A stretch of 64,000 nucleotides of DNA, taken from Paenibacillus sp. FJAT-29882 (GTDB lineage: Bacteria > Bacillota > Bacilli > Bacillales > DSM-1321). Below, piece by piece: positions 26,372-34,633 of the stretch (its first letter is position 1; each line of letters starts with the position of its first letter). The stretch covers positions 124,001 to 188,000 of the forward strand of contig NZ_LMVB01000003.1 in assembly GCF_001510645.1 (NCBI RefSeq). The letters are read 5' to 3'. Both the position numbers and the translations under genes were made by a program. The notes under the pieces were generated by a model. It ran no database searches. It worked only from the letters and a program-made list of their open reading frames with translations, and was not told the origin of the DNA.

Positions 26372-27541
26372 TTAACGCAATGCGCTTTCATATACCTCTA
26401 AATACTTTTTAGCTGCGGCGATATGAGAGTAGTCCTTTTCGATCTTTGCACGAGCCTTATCTGCCATTTCTTGGCCTTTTTCAGGATTTTGCAATAGATA
26501 AGCCGTTGCTTCTGCGAGCTCTTCTACATTTTTTTCTTCTACTAATATACCGTCTTCACCGTTAATGACGATTTCTTTCAAGCCGCCGACAGCGCAAGCG
26601 ACAAGTGGGGAACCAGAGCCCATAGCTTCCAATGCGGAAATAGAAGTGGCTTCCTCCACGCCTGCTGAATGGACACTTGGAACGAGCACGACATCTGATA
26701 GCGCATAATATTCCTTCACTGTATCGTGGGATACTGCACCAAGTAAAGTCACATGTTTTTCCAGTTTATGTTCAGCGACGATTTCTTTAATATTGGCTAA
26801 AGCTTCTCCACTGCCAGCATAAATAAGTTGAGCATTTGGCACGCTCTTTAATACTTGTGGCAAAGCAAGTGCCGGGTAGATAACACCGTTTTTCTTTGTT
26901 AATCTTCTTGGAACAAAAATGACAGGAGCGTTAACGTCGACATTGTACGTCTTACGCAATTCAGCCTTTTTTGTCTTCTTAGGTTCGAACCCGTGGATAT
27001 CAATAAAATTACTGACTGCAGTACCCTGGACACCTGACAAATCCTTCACATAATCACGAAGACGTTGATCAACCGTAATGATTTTTCTAGTGCCTTGATA
27101 GGCTTGGATTTCGATATCCTGCATGATTTTCGCTTCAGTACTGCCTTCATCCATGGAACCTTTACTAACAGATTCAAATGTCATATAGCCATGCACGGTT
27201 GAAACGGTTGGAATGCCACTTTCGATCGCAGCAAGCGTTGTAAATGGATCTTGGGCATTCACGACGTCATATTGCTTGTCTTTATTTTTTTCAATGAGTG
27301 CTTTAAGGAATCTTTGGCGCATCTTATGGCTCCAGATGATGCCTTTCCCTTTTTTAAATTTATTTAACAGAAAGCTTGGACCTTGGGCCAATAATTTTCT
27401 TGATACTGGCGATACATCAGAAAACGACAGCACATCCACTTCATGGCCAAGTGCCTCAAGGCCTGCTTGAAGGGTTGCAACATGTGTCGATAGTCCTCCT
27501 GCATGAGGGTAATCATAGGCAGTAGCAATTAAAATTTTCAT
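26372..27541 (-). CDS. GT4-family glycosyltransferase
   Basis: 389 residues with a GT-B fold. The N-terminal lobe shows PHAGGLSTHVATL, which contacts the acceptor and the diphosphate. The C-terminal lobe has VFVPRRLTKKNG and the EX7E-type motif in EEATSISALEAMGSGSPLVA near 290-310. It transfers a sugar from a nucleotide-sugar donor, presumably onto the wall-polysaccharide lipid intermediate. It lies 24 nt after csaB, so the two form one transcription unit. Donor and acceptor are unknown. Confidence 0.85.
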   Translation of the reverse strand: MKILIATAYDYPHAGGLSTHVATLQAGLEALGHEVDVLSFSDVSPVSRKLLAQGPSFLLNKFKKGKGIIWSHKMRQRFLKALIEKNKDKQYDVVNAQDPFTTLAAIESGIPTVSTVHGYMTFESVSKGSMDEGSTEAKIMQDIEIQAYQGTRKIITVDQRLRDYVKDLSGVQGTAVSNFIDIHGFEPKKTKKAELRKTYNVDVNAPVIFVPRRLTKKNGVIYPALALPQVLKSVPNAQLIYAGSGEALANIKEIVAEHKLEKHVTLLGAVSHDTVKEYYALSDVVLVPSVHSAGVEEATSISALEAMGSGSPLVACAVGGLKEIVINGEDGILVEEKNVEELAEATAYLLQNPEKGQEMADKARAKIEKDYSHIAAAKKYLEVYESALR

Positions 27542-27565
27542 GAATAGACTCCTCTAACGTTAGAC

Positions 27566-28666
27566 TTAGAATTTCTCTTTCAGTAAATCAATATTGCGTA
27601 ATGCATCTGTACGCATCGCTTTGGCGTTCGTTGTAACAATCTCGCTGTAATGAGCACGCTCATCTAATAGCATGAGTGCGTTCGTTGTTAATTGCGGGAC
27701 ATCAATTTCATGTAAATCAGCCGAGTATTCCCACATCCCACTTCGTTTCAATAGGCTTTCTACCTTTTTATCATAGCTAAAGCCGATATGTGGAACCCCC
27801 ATCAAGGTTGAGAAAATTAAGGCATGAAGTCTCATCCCAATTGTCATCGAACATTCGCCGATAAAATTCAAATACTGATTGGGCGTGAAATCAGTTCCGA
27901 GCATCAAGCATTGATCCGCAGACTTCATATGAGCCATGACTTGCTCGCTTGCGTTTTTATCATGATGACCTTCCATCGGTACGAATACAGGTGTAATCCC
28001 GCGCTCTGCAATCAGTGTATCAAGAATGGCAGCCATTTGCTCGAATTGCTTCACATGCTCGAACCAAGGCCGGACCGAAACAGCTACTAATTTCTCAGAT
28101 CCTTTTAAAGGAAGAGACTCGATGCAACTGTTGTCTTCTTTCTTTTTAAATGCAAACACAATATCTGATGTCACAACGGTTTCCGGCTTCTTGATGCCTA
28201 AATTCTCTAAATAATCCTTTGAATACTGATCACGGACGGTAATGAAGTCAGCGAGGTTGGACAGCTTCATTAAGATCTTGCCCCAGCGTGAAGTAACAGG
28301 ACCAATTCCTTGTGAAAAAAACATGACCTTTGTCCCGCAGAGCTTAGCTAGCAAAACAATGAGTAAATAATAAGGAAGCGGACCGAACAGGAATTTAGTC
28401 GGATAAGCATCTTGGAGTAAACCGCCGCCGCCTGAAATCAATAAATCTGCGTCCTTCAGTGCTCGTACTTTTTCCTTAAATTCATGACGCCAGCCGCGAT
28501 ACACACTTTTTACTTGGAAAGTATTGGACGTTTGCTCGGGTGAAAGCGAAAAGACAGTGAGATCTGGCTTGTCTAATCCGTCACGTAAGTTATCTATAAT
28601 CGATTCAAGAATGGCCTCGTCACCCGTGTTGCCAAGCCCATAGAATCCTGATATAACAATTTTCAA
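27566..28666 (-). CDS. csaB: Polysaccharide pyruvyl transferase CsaB
   Basis: 366 residues. The N-terminus has GFYGLGNTGDEAILESI, the hallmark of the CsaB/WcaK family, followed by GGGGLLQD, FSQGIGPV, SVRPW and GMRLHALIFS in the usual order. CsaB transfers pyruvate from phosphoenolpyruvate to a ManNAc of the secondary cell wall polysaccharide; this ketal is the ligand of SLH domains. Nine SLH proteins encoded in this window depend on such a modification, so the gene links the polysaccharide cluster to the surface proteins. First gene of a short minus-strand operon with the GT4 gene; divergent from the wecC-like gene. Confidence 0.92.
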   Translation of the reverse strand: MKIVISGFYGLGNTGDEAILESIIDNLRDGLDKPDLTVFSLSPEQTSNTFQVKSVYRGWRHEFKEKVRALKDADLLISGGGGLLQDAYPTKFLFGPLPYYLLIVLLAKLCGTKVMFFSQGIGPVTSRWGKILMKLSNLADFITVRDQYSKDYLENLGIKKPETVVTSDIVFAFKKKEDNSCIESLPLKGSEKLVAVSVRPWFEHVKQFEQMAAILDTLIAERGITPVFVPMEGHHDKNASEQVMAHMKSADQCLMLGTDFTPNQYLNFIGECSMTIGMRLHALIFSTLMGVPHIGFSYDKKVESLLKRSGMWEYSADLHEIDVPQLTTNALMLLDERAHYSEIVTTNAKAMRTDALRNIDLLKEKF

Positions 28667-28810
28667 AAATATTTTCCTCCTCTATAGAGAGCTGCATGAA
28701 GTATGTAAAGAACCGGGTTAATAGGAAACATACTTCCAGTAAACCACCCATGTATTTTACCATTCATACGCACACCTATCAATCTTATTAATGCAAGCGC
28801 TCTGTACTTC

Positions 28811-28819
28811 TGATATACT
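28811..28819 (+). promoter_or_regulatory. Extended -10 of the wecC-like gene
   Basis: TGATATACT (TGn plus TATACT) with no strong -35, about 55 nt before the start codon in the divergent csaB/wecC gap. Confidence 0.45.
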
Positions 28820-28878
28820 ATTTTAGAAATAAAAAGAAGTTTGACATGAATTACTAAAATAAGTGAGGTCCTTGTCAC

Positions 28879-30174
28879 ATGGAAAAAATTTGTGTTATCG
28901 GATTAGGATATATTGGTTTACCAACTGCATCCGTATTTGCCAAGGCAGGATATGAAGTCGTTGGAATTGATGTAAATGAAAAAGTCGTAGATTCTTTAAA
29001 TAAAGGAAACATACACATTGAAGAAGTGGGTCTTCCAGAATTAGTGAAAGAAGTTGTAGCAACAGGAAAGCTTAGAGCTTCTGTGACAGCTGAGAAAGCA
29101 GATGTCTTCATCATTGCGGTGCCAACACCGATTCATGAGGATTTTTCAGCGAATGTGGATTATGTGATCCATGCAACAAAAGGGATCGTGCCGTTTTTGG
29201 AAAAAGGAAGCGTCGTAATTGTTGAATCCACGATCCCACCGCGTACGATGGATGATGTGGTGGCACCGATCATTAAAGAAGCTGGATTCGATCCATTAAA
29301 GGATGTATATCTTGCTCATTGTCCAGAACGCGTTCTTCCTGGCCGAATTTTAATCGAATTAATCGAGAATACACGTATTGTCGGCGGTCTTACGCCAATT
29401 GCTGCGAAAAAAGCGGCTGACGTATACCGTGCTGTCGTTACAGGTGATGTCATTGAAACAGAAGCCGTTACAGCAGAAATGTCTAAGTTGATGGAGAATA
29501 CATTCCGTGACGTAAACATTGCCTTAGCCAATGAGCTGGCGAAGATTTCTGCGCGTCTGGGCGTAAATGCACATAACGTAATTGAACTAGCGAATCGACA
29601 TCCCCGCGTAAACATTCACCTACCAGGACCTGGTGTTGGTGGTCATTGTTTAGCAGTGGATCCCTATTTCATTATTGAAAAGGCAAAAGAAGAATCACCG
29701 CTTATTACGGAAAGCCGACGCATCAACAATTCGATGCCAGACTTCGTTGTCGAACAAATTGACAGAATGACTGCTGAATTGGACAACCCTGTCCTTGCAG
29801 TATGTGGTTTAACGTATAAAGGAAACATCGATGATATTCGTGAAAGTCCAGCGATCGAAATTGCTGAGAAATTACTTGGAAATTCAAGATACGATGTCAG
29901 AGTTCATGATCCACATGTGAGAGATGAACAAGTGTCATTCCCACTCGTCTCTCTAGAAGAAGCGACAAAAGATGCTCATTTACTCGTAATTCTCGTGGAC
30001 CATAATGAATTCAAAACGGTGGATGAAAAAGCCTTGCTAGAAAATATGAAAACACCCGTGATTTTCGATACAAGAAATTGCTTGAAAGTTTCTGATCGTA
30101 CAGATTTAATGGTGTACCGTATTGGAGACTTAACGAAATTATCAGCGATTCAGGAAGAGTCTGTAGCTGAATAA
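28879..30174 (+). CDS. wecC: UDP-N-acetyl-D-mannosamine dehydrogenase (WecC-like)
   Basis: 431 residues. NAD-binding GLGYIGLPTA at 8-17, then VPTPI near 78, a central dimerisation domain, catalytic Cys257 in GVGGHCLAVDPYF, and a C-terminal UDP-binding domain (CGLTYKGNIDDIRESPA). It oxidises a UDP-sugar to the uronic acid in two NAD-linked steps. The VPTPI and HRPRVN-like (HPRVNIHLPG) sequences fit the WecC/Cap5O branch better than UDP-glucose dehydrogenase, but the substrate is inferred. It would provide UDP-ManNAcA for the wall polymer. Followed after 8 nt by a TagA-like gene. Confidence 0.88.
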   Translation: MEKICVIGLGYIGLPTASVFAKAGYEVVGIDVNEKVVDSLNKGNIHIEEVGLPELVKEVVATGKLRASVTAEKADVFIIAVPTPIHEDFSANVDYVIHATKGIVPFLEKGSVVIVESTIPPRTMDDVVAPIIKEAGFDPLKDVYLAHCPERVLPGRILIELIENTRIVGGLTPIAAKKAADVYRAVVTGDVIETEAVTAEMSKLMENTFRDVNIALANELAKISARLGVNAHNVIELANRHPRVNIHLPGPGVGGHCLAVDPYFIIEKAKEESPLITESRRINNSMPDFVVEQIDRMTAELDNPVLAVCGLTYKGNIDDIRESPAIEIAEKLLGNSRYDVRVHDPHVRDEQVSFPLVSLEEATKDAHLLVILVDHNEFKTVDEKALLENMKTPVIFDTRNCLKVSDRTDLMVYRIGDLTKLSAIQEESVAE

Positions 30175-30182
30175 TAAGGAAG

Positions 30183-30902
30183 ATGAATATGAAAAAAGAA
30201 TCATACTTCGGAGTTGACGTTTCACCATTAAGCTACGAAGAAATTATCGCCGACCTCCAAATGAGAATGGAACAAAATGAGAAATCGACAATCATCGCCG
30301 TAAATCCGGAGAAAGTGATGAAAGCGGAGAAAAATACAGAATTAAGAGAGTTGATTAATTCGTCTACGTACCAGATCCCTGATGGAATTGGTGTGCTACT
30401 CGCCTCCAAATTAAAAGGCGGCAGCATTACATCACGGGTGACAGGTGTCGATATGATGGATCGATTACTCCAGTTTGCCGCAGAATCCGGATACCGAGTG
30501 TTTTTATATGGAGCAAAGGAAGAAGTAGTGTCCCAAGCAAAACAGAATATCGAGGCAAAATATCCGAACATCCACATTTCTGGCTACGAAAATGGCTATG
30601 TCCAGGATGCGAAGCTTGTCGTTGATAAAATCAATCAAGCAAAAGCTGATTTATTATTTGTCGCGATGGGGAGCCCGAAGCAAGAGCTTTGGATTCAAGA
30701 AAATATGAATAAGACGAATGTACGCGTCTTCCAAGGCGTTGGTGGAAGCTTTGACGTATTCGCAGGCCATGTGAAGCGTGCGCCATTATTTTTTAGAAAA
30801 TTAGGGATCGAATGGTTATACCGATTACTGAAAGAGCCCAAGCGTCTCAAACGCCAGCTCGCCTTACCAAAGTTCTTGATGAGAGTGTTGTTTTCTAAAT
30901 AA
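30183..30902 (+). CDS. tagA: WecG/TagA/CpsF-family glycosyltransferase (GT26)
   Basis: 239 residues from ATG 30183; ATG 30189 sits at a better distance from AAGGAAG and is an alternative. GT26 motifs: VNPEKVMKA, QIPDGIGV with the catalytic-type Asp, RVTGVDMM, LYGAKEEV, and AMGSPKQELWI. TagA adds ManNAc to GlcNAc-diphosphate-undecaprenol; WecG adds ManNAcA. Next to a wecC-like dehydrogenase a WecG-like reaction is equally possible. It carries out an early committed step of wall polymer synthesis at the inner membrane face. A basic C-terminus (KEPKRLKRQ) fits peripheral membrane binding. Confidence 0.88.
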   Translation: MNMKKESYFGVDVSPLSYEEIIADLQMRMEQNEKSTIIAVNPEKVMKAEKNTELRELINSSTYQIPDGIGVLLASKLKGGSITSRVTGVDMMDRLLQFAAESGYRVFLYGAKEEVVSQAKQNIEAKYPNIHISGYENGYVQDAKLVVDKINQAKADLLFVAMGSPKQELWIQENMNKTNVRVFQGVGGSFDVFAGHVKRAPLFFRKLGIEWLYRLLKEPKRLKRQLALPKFLMRVLFSK

Positions 30903-30911
30903 GTTGAATCC

Positions 30912-30950
30912 ACCCTTTGGTGCAAAAACGTGCCAGAGGGGTTTTCTTGG
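30912..30950 (+). terminator. Terminator after tagA
   Basis: CCCTTTGGTGC pairs with GTGCCAGAGGG including G-U pairs, followed by TTTTC. Confidence 0.65.
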
Positions 30951-31003
30951 GCTTAGACTGTTTCTTTCTTAATAGTAGGGAAAGCTATATCGGAGGTTTT
31001 TAA

Positions 31004-32119
31004 ATGAAAGTATTGCATGTAATCAGCGGTGGAGAAACAGGTGGCTCCCGTAAGCACGTGAATACATTGCTTAAGAAATTTCCAGCCGGACAAGTTTGTC
31101 TGCTTGTTTTTCAGGAAGGAATCTTAGCTGAAGAAGCGAGACTTGCGGGCATTCGAGTCGAATTGATGAACCAGTCATCCCGTTACGATCTCTCTGTCTT
31201 AAAGAAATTGACTCGCTTCATTCATGAAGAAGCATTTGATATTGTTCATTCACATGGTCCAAGAGCAAACCTGTATCTTTCTCTAATTAAAAAGAACATG
31301 AAGGCAGCCTGGGTGACAACGATACATAGTGATCCAAAGCTTGATTTCATGAAGGGTGGGGTCAAAGGGTTTCTGTTTACGAAGCTGAATTTGTCTACTC
31401 TTAAAAAGATTGATTACTTTTTCGCTGTGTCCGATCGTTTTAAAGCAAATTTGATGGAACTCGGAATTAGCGGAGATAAGATTCAATCGATCTATAATGG
31501 AATAGATTTCACGGAGCCACTTCAGAAACAGTTGGAAATGCGACACAAGTTAAACCTGAACAAGGATGATATGGTTCTCACAATGGTTGCGCGTCTGCAC
31601 CCGATTAAAGGGCATGATCTCGTCTTACAAGCACTTAAGAAGCTCAATAACCCGAAGATCCATCTTCTGTTAGTTGGCGACGGTCCAATTAAATTGGAGA
31701 TTGAACGCATGGTTTCTGACCTAGGTTTGGAAAAGCAAGTTCACTTCTTAGGCTTCAGGAAAGATGTGGACGAGCTTTATAGCCTATCGGACATTGCGTT
31801 ACTGGCATCACATAGTGAGAGCTTTCCACTCGCTTTATTGGAAGCCGCGAATCAACAAATCCCAATCCTGACAACAGATGTTGGCGGAGTACGACAGCTT
31901 GTAACAGATAAGCGGTACGGCTGGGTGACGGATGTTAATGATGTCGATGCGTATTATGAAGCGATAAAGGAAGTGTATCAGCTACATATAGAGAACAAGC
32001 TACAAGAACGTGGTTTGAATCTATATGAGCATGCCAAAGTAAATTTTTCACTCGACCAATTGTTTGAATTAACCAGTCAAACCTATGAAAAAGTCGTGGG
32101 GAAAAAGGATTCACATTAA
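31004..32119 (+). CDS. GT4-family glycosyltransferase
   Basis: 371 residues, GT-B fold. SGGETGGSRKHV in the N-lobe, IVHSHGPRANLY, VARLHPIKGHD at the start of the C-lobe, LLVGDGP, and the EX7E-like motif SHSESFPLALLEAANQQIPI near 270. It probably adds a sugar to the wall polysaccharide lipid intermediate after the TagA step. It has its own ribosome site (GGAGG) about 9 nt before the ATG and a 100-nt gap after tagA. Donor unknown. Confidence 0.87.
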   Translation: MKVLHVISGGETGGSRKHVNTLLKKFPAGQVCLLVFQEGILAEEARLAGIRVELMNQSSRYDLSVLKKLTRFIHEEAFDIVHSHGPRANLYLSLIKKNMKAAWVTTIHSDPKLDFMKGGVKGFLFTKLNLSTLKKIDYFFAVSDRFKANLMELGISGDKIQSIYNGIDFTEPLQKQLEMRHKLNLNKDDMVLTMVARLHPIKGHDLVLQALKKLNNPKIHLLLVGDGPIKLEIERMVSDLGLEKQVHFLGFRKDVDELYSLSDIALLASHSESFPLALLEAANQQIPILTTDVGGVRQLVTDKRYGWVTDVNDVDAYYEAIKEVYQLHIENKLQERGLNLYEHAKVNFSLDQLFELTSQTYEKVVGKKDSH

Positions 32120-32299
32120 AAAAGTAATTGCAAGAAATAAGCTCGGAAATCGAATAGTTACTATTGTTATTTACAGTCTCATCATGTAATGTATAGTAGG
32201 ATAATTTGTTAACAAATTTACTTTAAAAAAAAGGTTACTCAGCGGATGTGAAAATGGGCCTAAAGCGGACCATCAGCGAGTAAATGAGGGGAGACGAAG

Positions 32300-33694
32300 A
32301 TGAATCAGAAGCACAGTCTAACGTATATTCTGGTGTTATTACACCTGTTTCTAATACCACTCGTATATTTCAAAACAGATGTAGGGCCTTTGCCTTTATC
32401 CATAGAGATTATTTTAATTCCATTATTGGTCATCATAGCAGCTTGGGAATATATGAAGGGAACCATTAAACTAAATAATGTCCCAGCTAAGCCATTTGTG
32501 ATTACCTTTGCCTTGTTTGTACTGGCATCACTTATTTCATTAGTAAAAGCAGAATCGCTCACACCGGCGATTATGGAAATTGCACGATTCTTATCGTATG
32601 TGTTCTTATTCCTAATTGTCGTGAAAGTTGATTTCACAAAAAAGCAATATATCAACTTCGCAAAAGTGTTTGCTCTAGCTGCTCTATTAGTTGGTGTATA
32701 CGGACTCTTCACATATGTATTTAACTTCAAGCTGAACGTAGCTGGGTTATATGCATTGAAAGAAGCGAAGGGCCGAGTGTATTCGACGATCACGAATCCG
32801 AACTACTACTCAGCTTTCCTTAACTTTATTATCCCATCGCTACTACTATTTGCAGTCGTCTATTTCAAAGATAAGAAAGTACAGTTGTTTTTCTTTGCCT
32901 TCTATGGCATATATGTCATTAACCTAATCTTAACGTATACAAGAGCTGCATGGGTAACGATGGCATGTGCGCTCGTGTTAGTCATTATTATTATGCCAAA
33001 GAAATTTATTAAGAATATTCTAAAGCCACATCTTTTAATCGCGACTGTCGTGCTTTTTGCTATCGTGTATTTCTTGCCTGATTTCCAATCAAGAACAAAC
33101 TCAGCAATCTACGCAATTCAGACGCTTGTCTTCCCGAATTCGCCGAACTTAATACCTGGTGGTACGGATACGGATATAGATCTGGCTGGGGACGAACCAT
33201 TAGATGATGCTGATATTGATAAGATAAAAGATGATGCGACAACGAATCGTGCAGTCGTATCACGGACGACGCTTTGGAAAACTGGCTGGGTGATGTTTAA
33301 GGATAATCCTATTATCGGTGTCGGTACAGGGAACTACTTAGTCCGCTACAAGGAATTCGTCACGAAATATCCAGATCTGGATATCGGACATGATGAATAT
33401 TCTGTTCATAATTCCTATTTGAAAGTAATGGCTGAATCAGGGATCATCGGGATCCTCACATTCCTAAGTATCTACATTACCTACTTCTTATATCTTGCTC
33501 GTTTGTATTTTAAACAAGATTTACTTGGACAGGTTGTAGCACTTGGTGTTTTCGCAGGCAGCGTAACATTTATGGTACAAAATCTATCTAACAACTTGAT
33601 CTTCATCCCGCAGCTTAACATTATTTTCTGGCTAATCGCCGGACTTGCGATTGCCTTCTTATATAAGAATGGCGAGAAGAGCAGTAATTATTGA
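32300..33694 (+). CDS. O-antigen ligase/polymerase-like membrane protein (Wzy_C)
   Basis: 464 residues with about 11-12 hydrophobic segments and one large outer loop (about 265-370). That loop has the Wzy_C/WaaL signature region from TNRAVVSRTTLWKTGWVMFKD through GVGTGNYL to VHNSYLKVMAESG. Members join or polymerise lipid-linked glycans outside the membrane. In this cluster it would polymerise the repeat units or attach the finished polymer to peptidoglycan. An Asp-rich stretch in the loop (DTDIDLAGDEPLDDADIDK) is unusual and may bind cations. The ATG at 32300 follows GGGGAGACGAAG. Confidence 0.82.
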   Translation: MNQKHSLTYILVLLHLFLIPLVYFKTDVGPLPLSIEIILIPLLVIIAAWEYMKGTIKLNNVPAKPFVITFALFVLASLISLVKAESLTPAIMEIARFLSYVFLFLIVVKVDFTKKQYINFAKVFALAALLVGVYGLFTYVFNFKLNVAGLYALKEAKGRVYSTITNPNYYSAFLNFIIPSLLLFAVVYFKDKKVQLFFFAFYGIYVINLILTYTRAAWVTMACALVLVIIIMPKKFIKNILKPHLLIATVVLFAIVYFLPDFQSRTNSAIYAIQTLVFPNSPNLIPGGTDTDIDLAGDEPLDDADIDKIKDDATTNRAVVSRTTLWKTGWVMFKDNPIIGVGTGNYLVRYKEFVTKYPDLDIGHDEYSVHNSYLKVMAESGIIGILTFLSIYITYFLYLARLYFKQDLLGQVVALGVFAGSVTFMVQNLSNNLIFIPQLNIIFWLIAGLAIAFLYKNGEKSSNY

Positions 33695-33704
33695 TTCAAT
33701 AAGA

Positions 33705-33741
33705 ATGGCTTCATAGGCACTTTGCCTATTGAGGCCATTTT
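33705..33741 (+). terminator. Terminator of the polysaccharide operon
   Basis: ATGGC-TC-TAGGC / GCCTA-GA-GCCAT stem followed by TTTTTGTTT. Confidence 0.75.
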
Positions 33742-34450
33742 TGTTTACTGGAAGTATAGGTTCTTTCAATGGGTTTTGATATCTAGCACAAGCGGCTAAC
33801 TCCTCAAAGTCAGAGTCAAAAGAAGACCATTCCTCATACAGTTTGTTTGTCGTCTTATGCTAGGCTTAAGATTAAACAGGGATCTTGGGCTATTCTTATC
33901 TTCCATAAGGTTTTGTAGGGAAAAACCTTATGAGAAAATTCAATGATATTTTATCTTGAACAGAGTGGTACAGTGAACTTAATAGCTCCTAAATAATAAA
34001 ACGCCTAAAGTTATGCTTGCTTAACTGAAACTACATATCGGAATTCAGGAGTTTGGGTGATAGCGATAAGATTAACCTAAGATGAAATACAGGAAAGTCT
34101 AGTGAATTTTCAAGGAATTAGAATGATAGCACTTCTTGAAAATTATCAGGTCTTATCTACGTAGTTTAAGAGAACAATAAAATGGTATATGTTTATAAAA
34201 ATGGAAATTAAAAATGATTAATTCTGGTAATAATTATATGTAATTGAGTGTGATTCACGCTTTTCTTAAAAGGAAAATAGAATAAAGGGTGTTAAAAGCA
34301 CTATAGAATTGGATAAATTTAAAATACTATAAATGAACACTACCATTTTTTCTTTTTAGTAGGTATAATGTAAAAGTGTGGTAATTAAATCATATTACAT
34401 AGGTTTTATTCGTCACATATTTACCAAAGCGAGGATTTTGTAATAAATAG
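33742..34450. other. Long AT-rich gap before the first S-layer gene
   Basis: No gene recognised. A perfect hairpin CATAAGGTTTT / AAAACCTTATG (33904-33932) has no T-tail. A TTACCAAA at 34421-34428 is the inverted partner of TTTGGTAA inside the promoter at 34468. Confidence 0.5.
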
Positions 34451-34478
34451 TTGAAAAAATTGTTAGTTTTGGTAAAAT
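34451..34478 (+). promoter_or_regulatory. Promoter of the first S-layer gene
   Basis: TTGAAA-16-TAAAAT, with TTTGGTAA overlapping the -10. The block from GTTGAAAA to AGAT is shared with the second S-layer gene (58628-58667). An alternative TTGTTA-17-TATAAG (34460-34488) overlaps it. The leader is about 150 nt. Confidence 0.6.
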
Positions 34479-34575
34479 AGAATATAAGATTGTTTTTCCT
34501 CTTAAACCATATAATTATTTGATTGACAAGTTTTTCTATGGTAGATTAAGAGCTGGACATTTATTTTGTTTATTT

Positions 34576-34625
34576 CGATGGTTAAACATCGATAATATTA
34601 AATTTTTTTTCAAAACGGGGAGGAT
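34576..34625 (+). promoter_or_regulatory. Leader hairpin and ribosome site of the first S-layer gene
   Basis: CGATG-6-CATCG hairpin ending 43 nt before the ATG, then TTAAATTTTTTTT and GGGGAGGATTT. The second S-layer gene has a hairpin ending 42 nt before its ATG and nearly the same downstream sequence. Confidence 0.6.
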
Positions 34626-34633
34626 TTTATTAC

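Noticed and set aside
28663-28878. 71-codon minus-strand frame in the csaB/wecC gap
   Set aside because: It fills a divergent promoter region, lacks a ribosome site and overlaps the csaB start.
32284-32469. 61-codon frame overlapping the start of the Wzy_C gene
   Set aside because: It overlaps a clear membrane-protein gene in another frame and has no independent support.
33904-33932. Perfect hairpin as terminator
   Set aside because: No T-run on either strand and no gene ends nearby; left as an unexplained hairpin.
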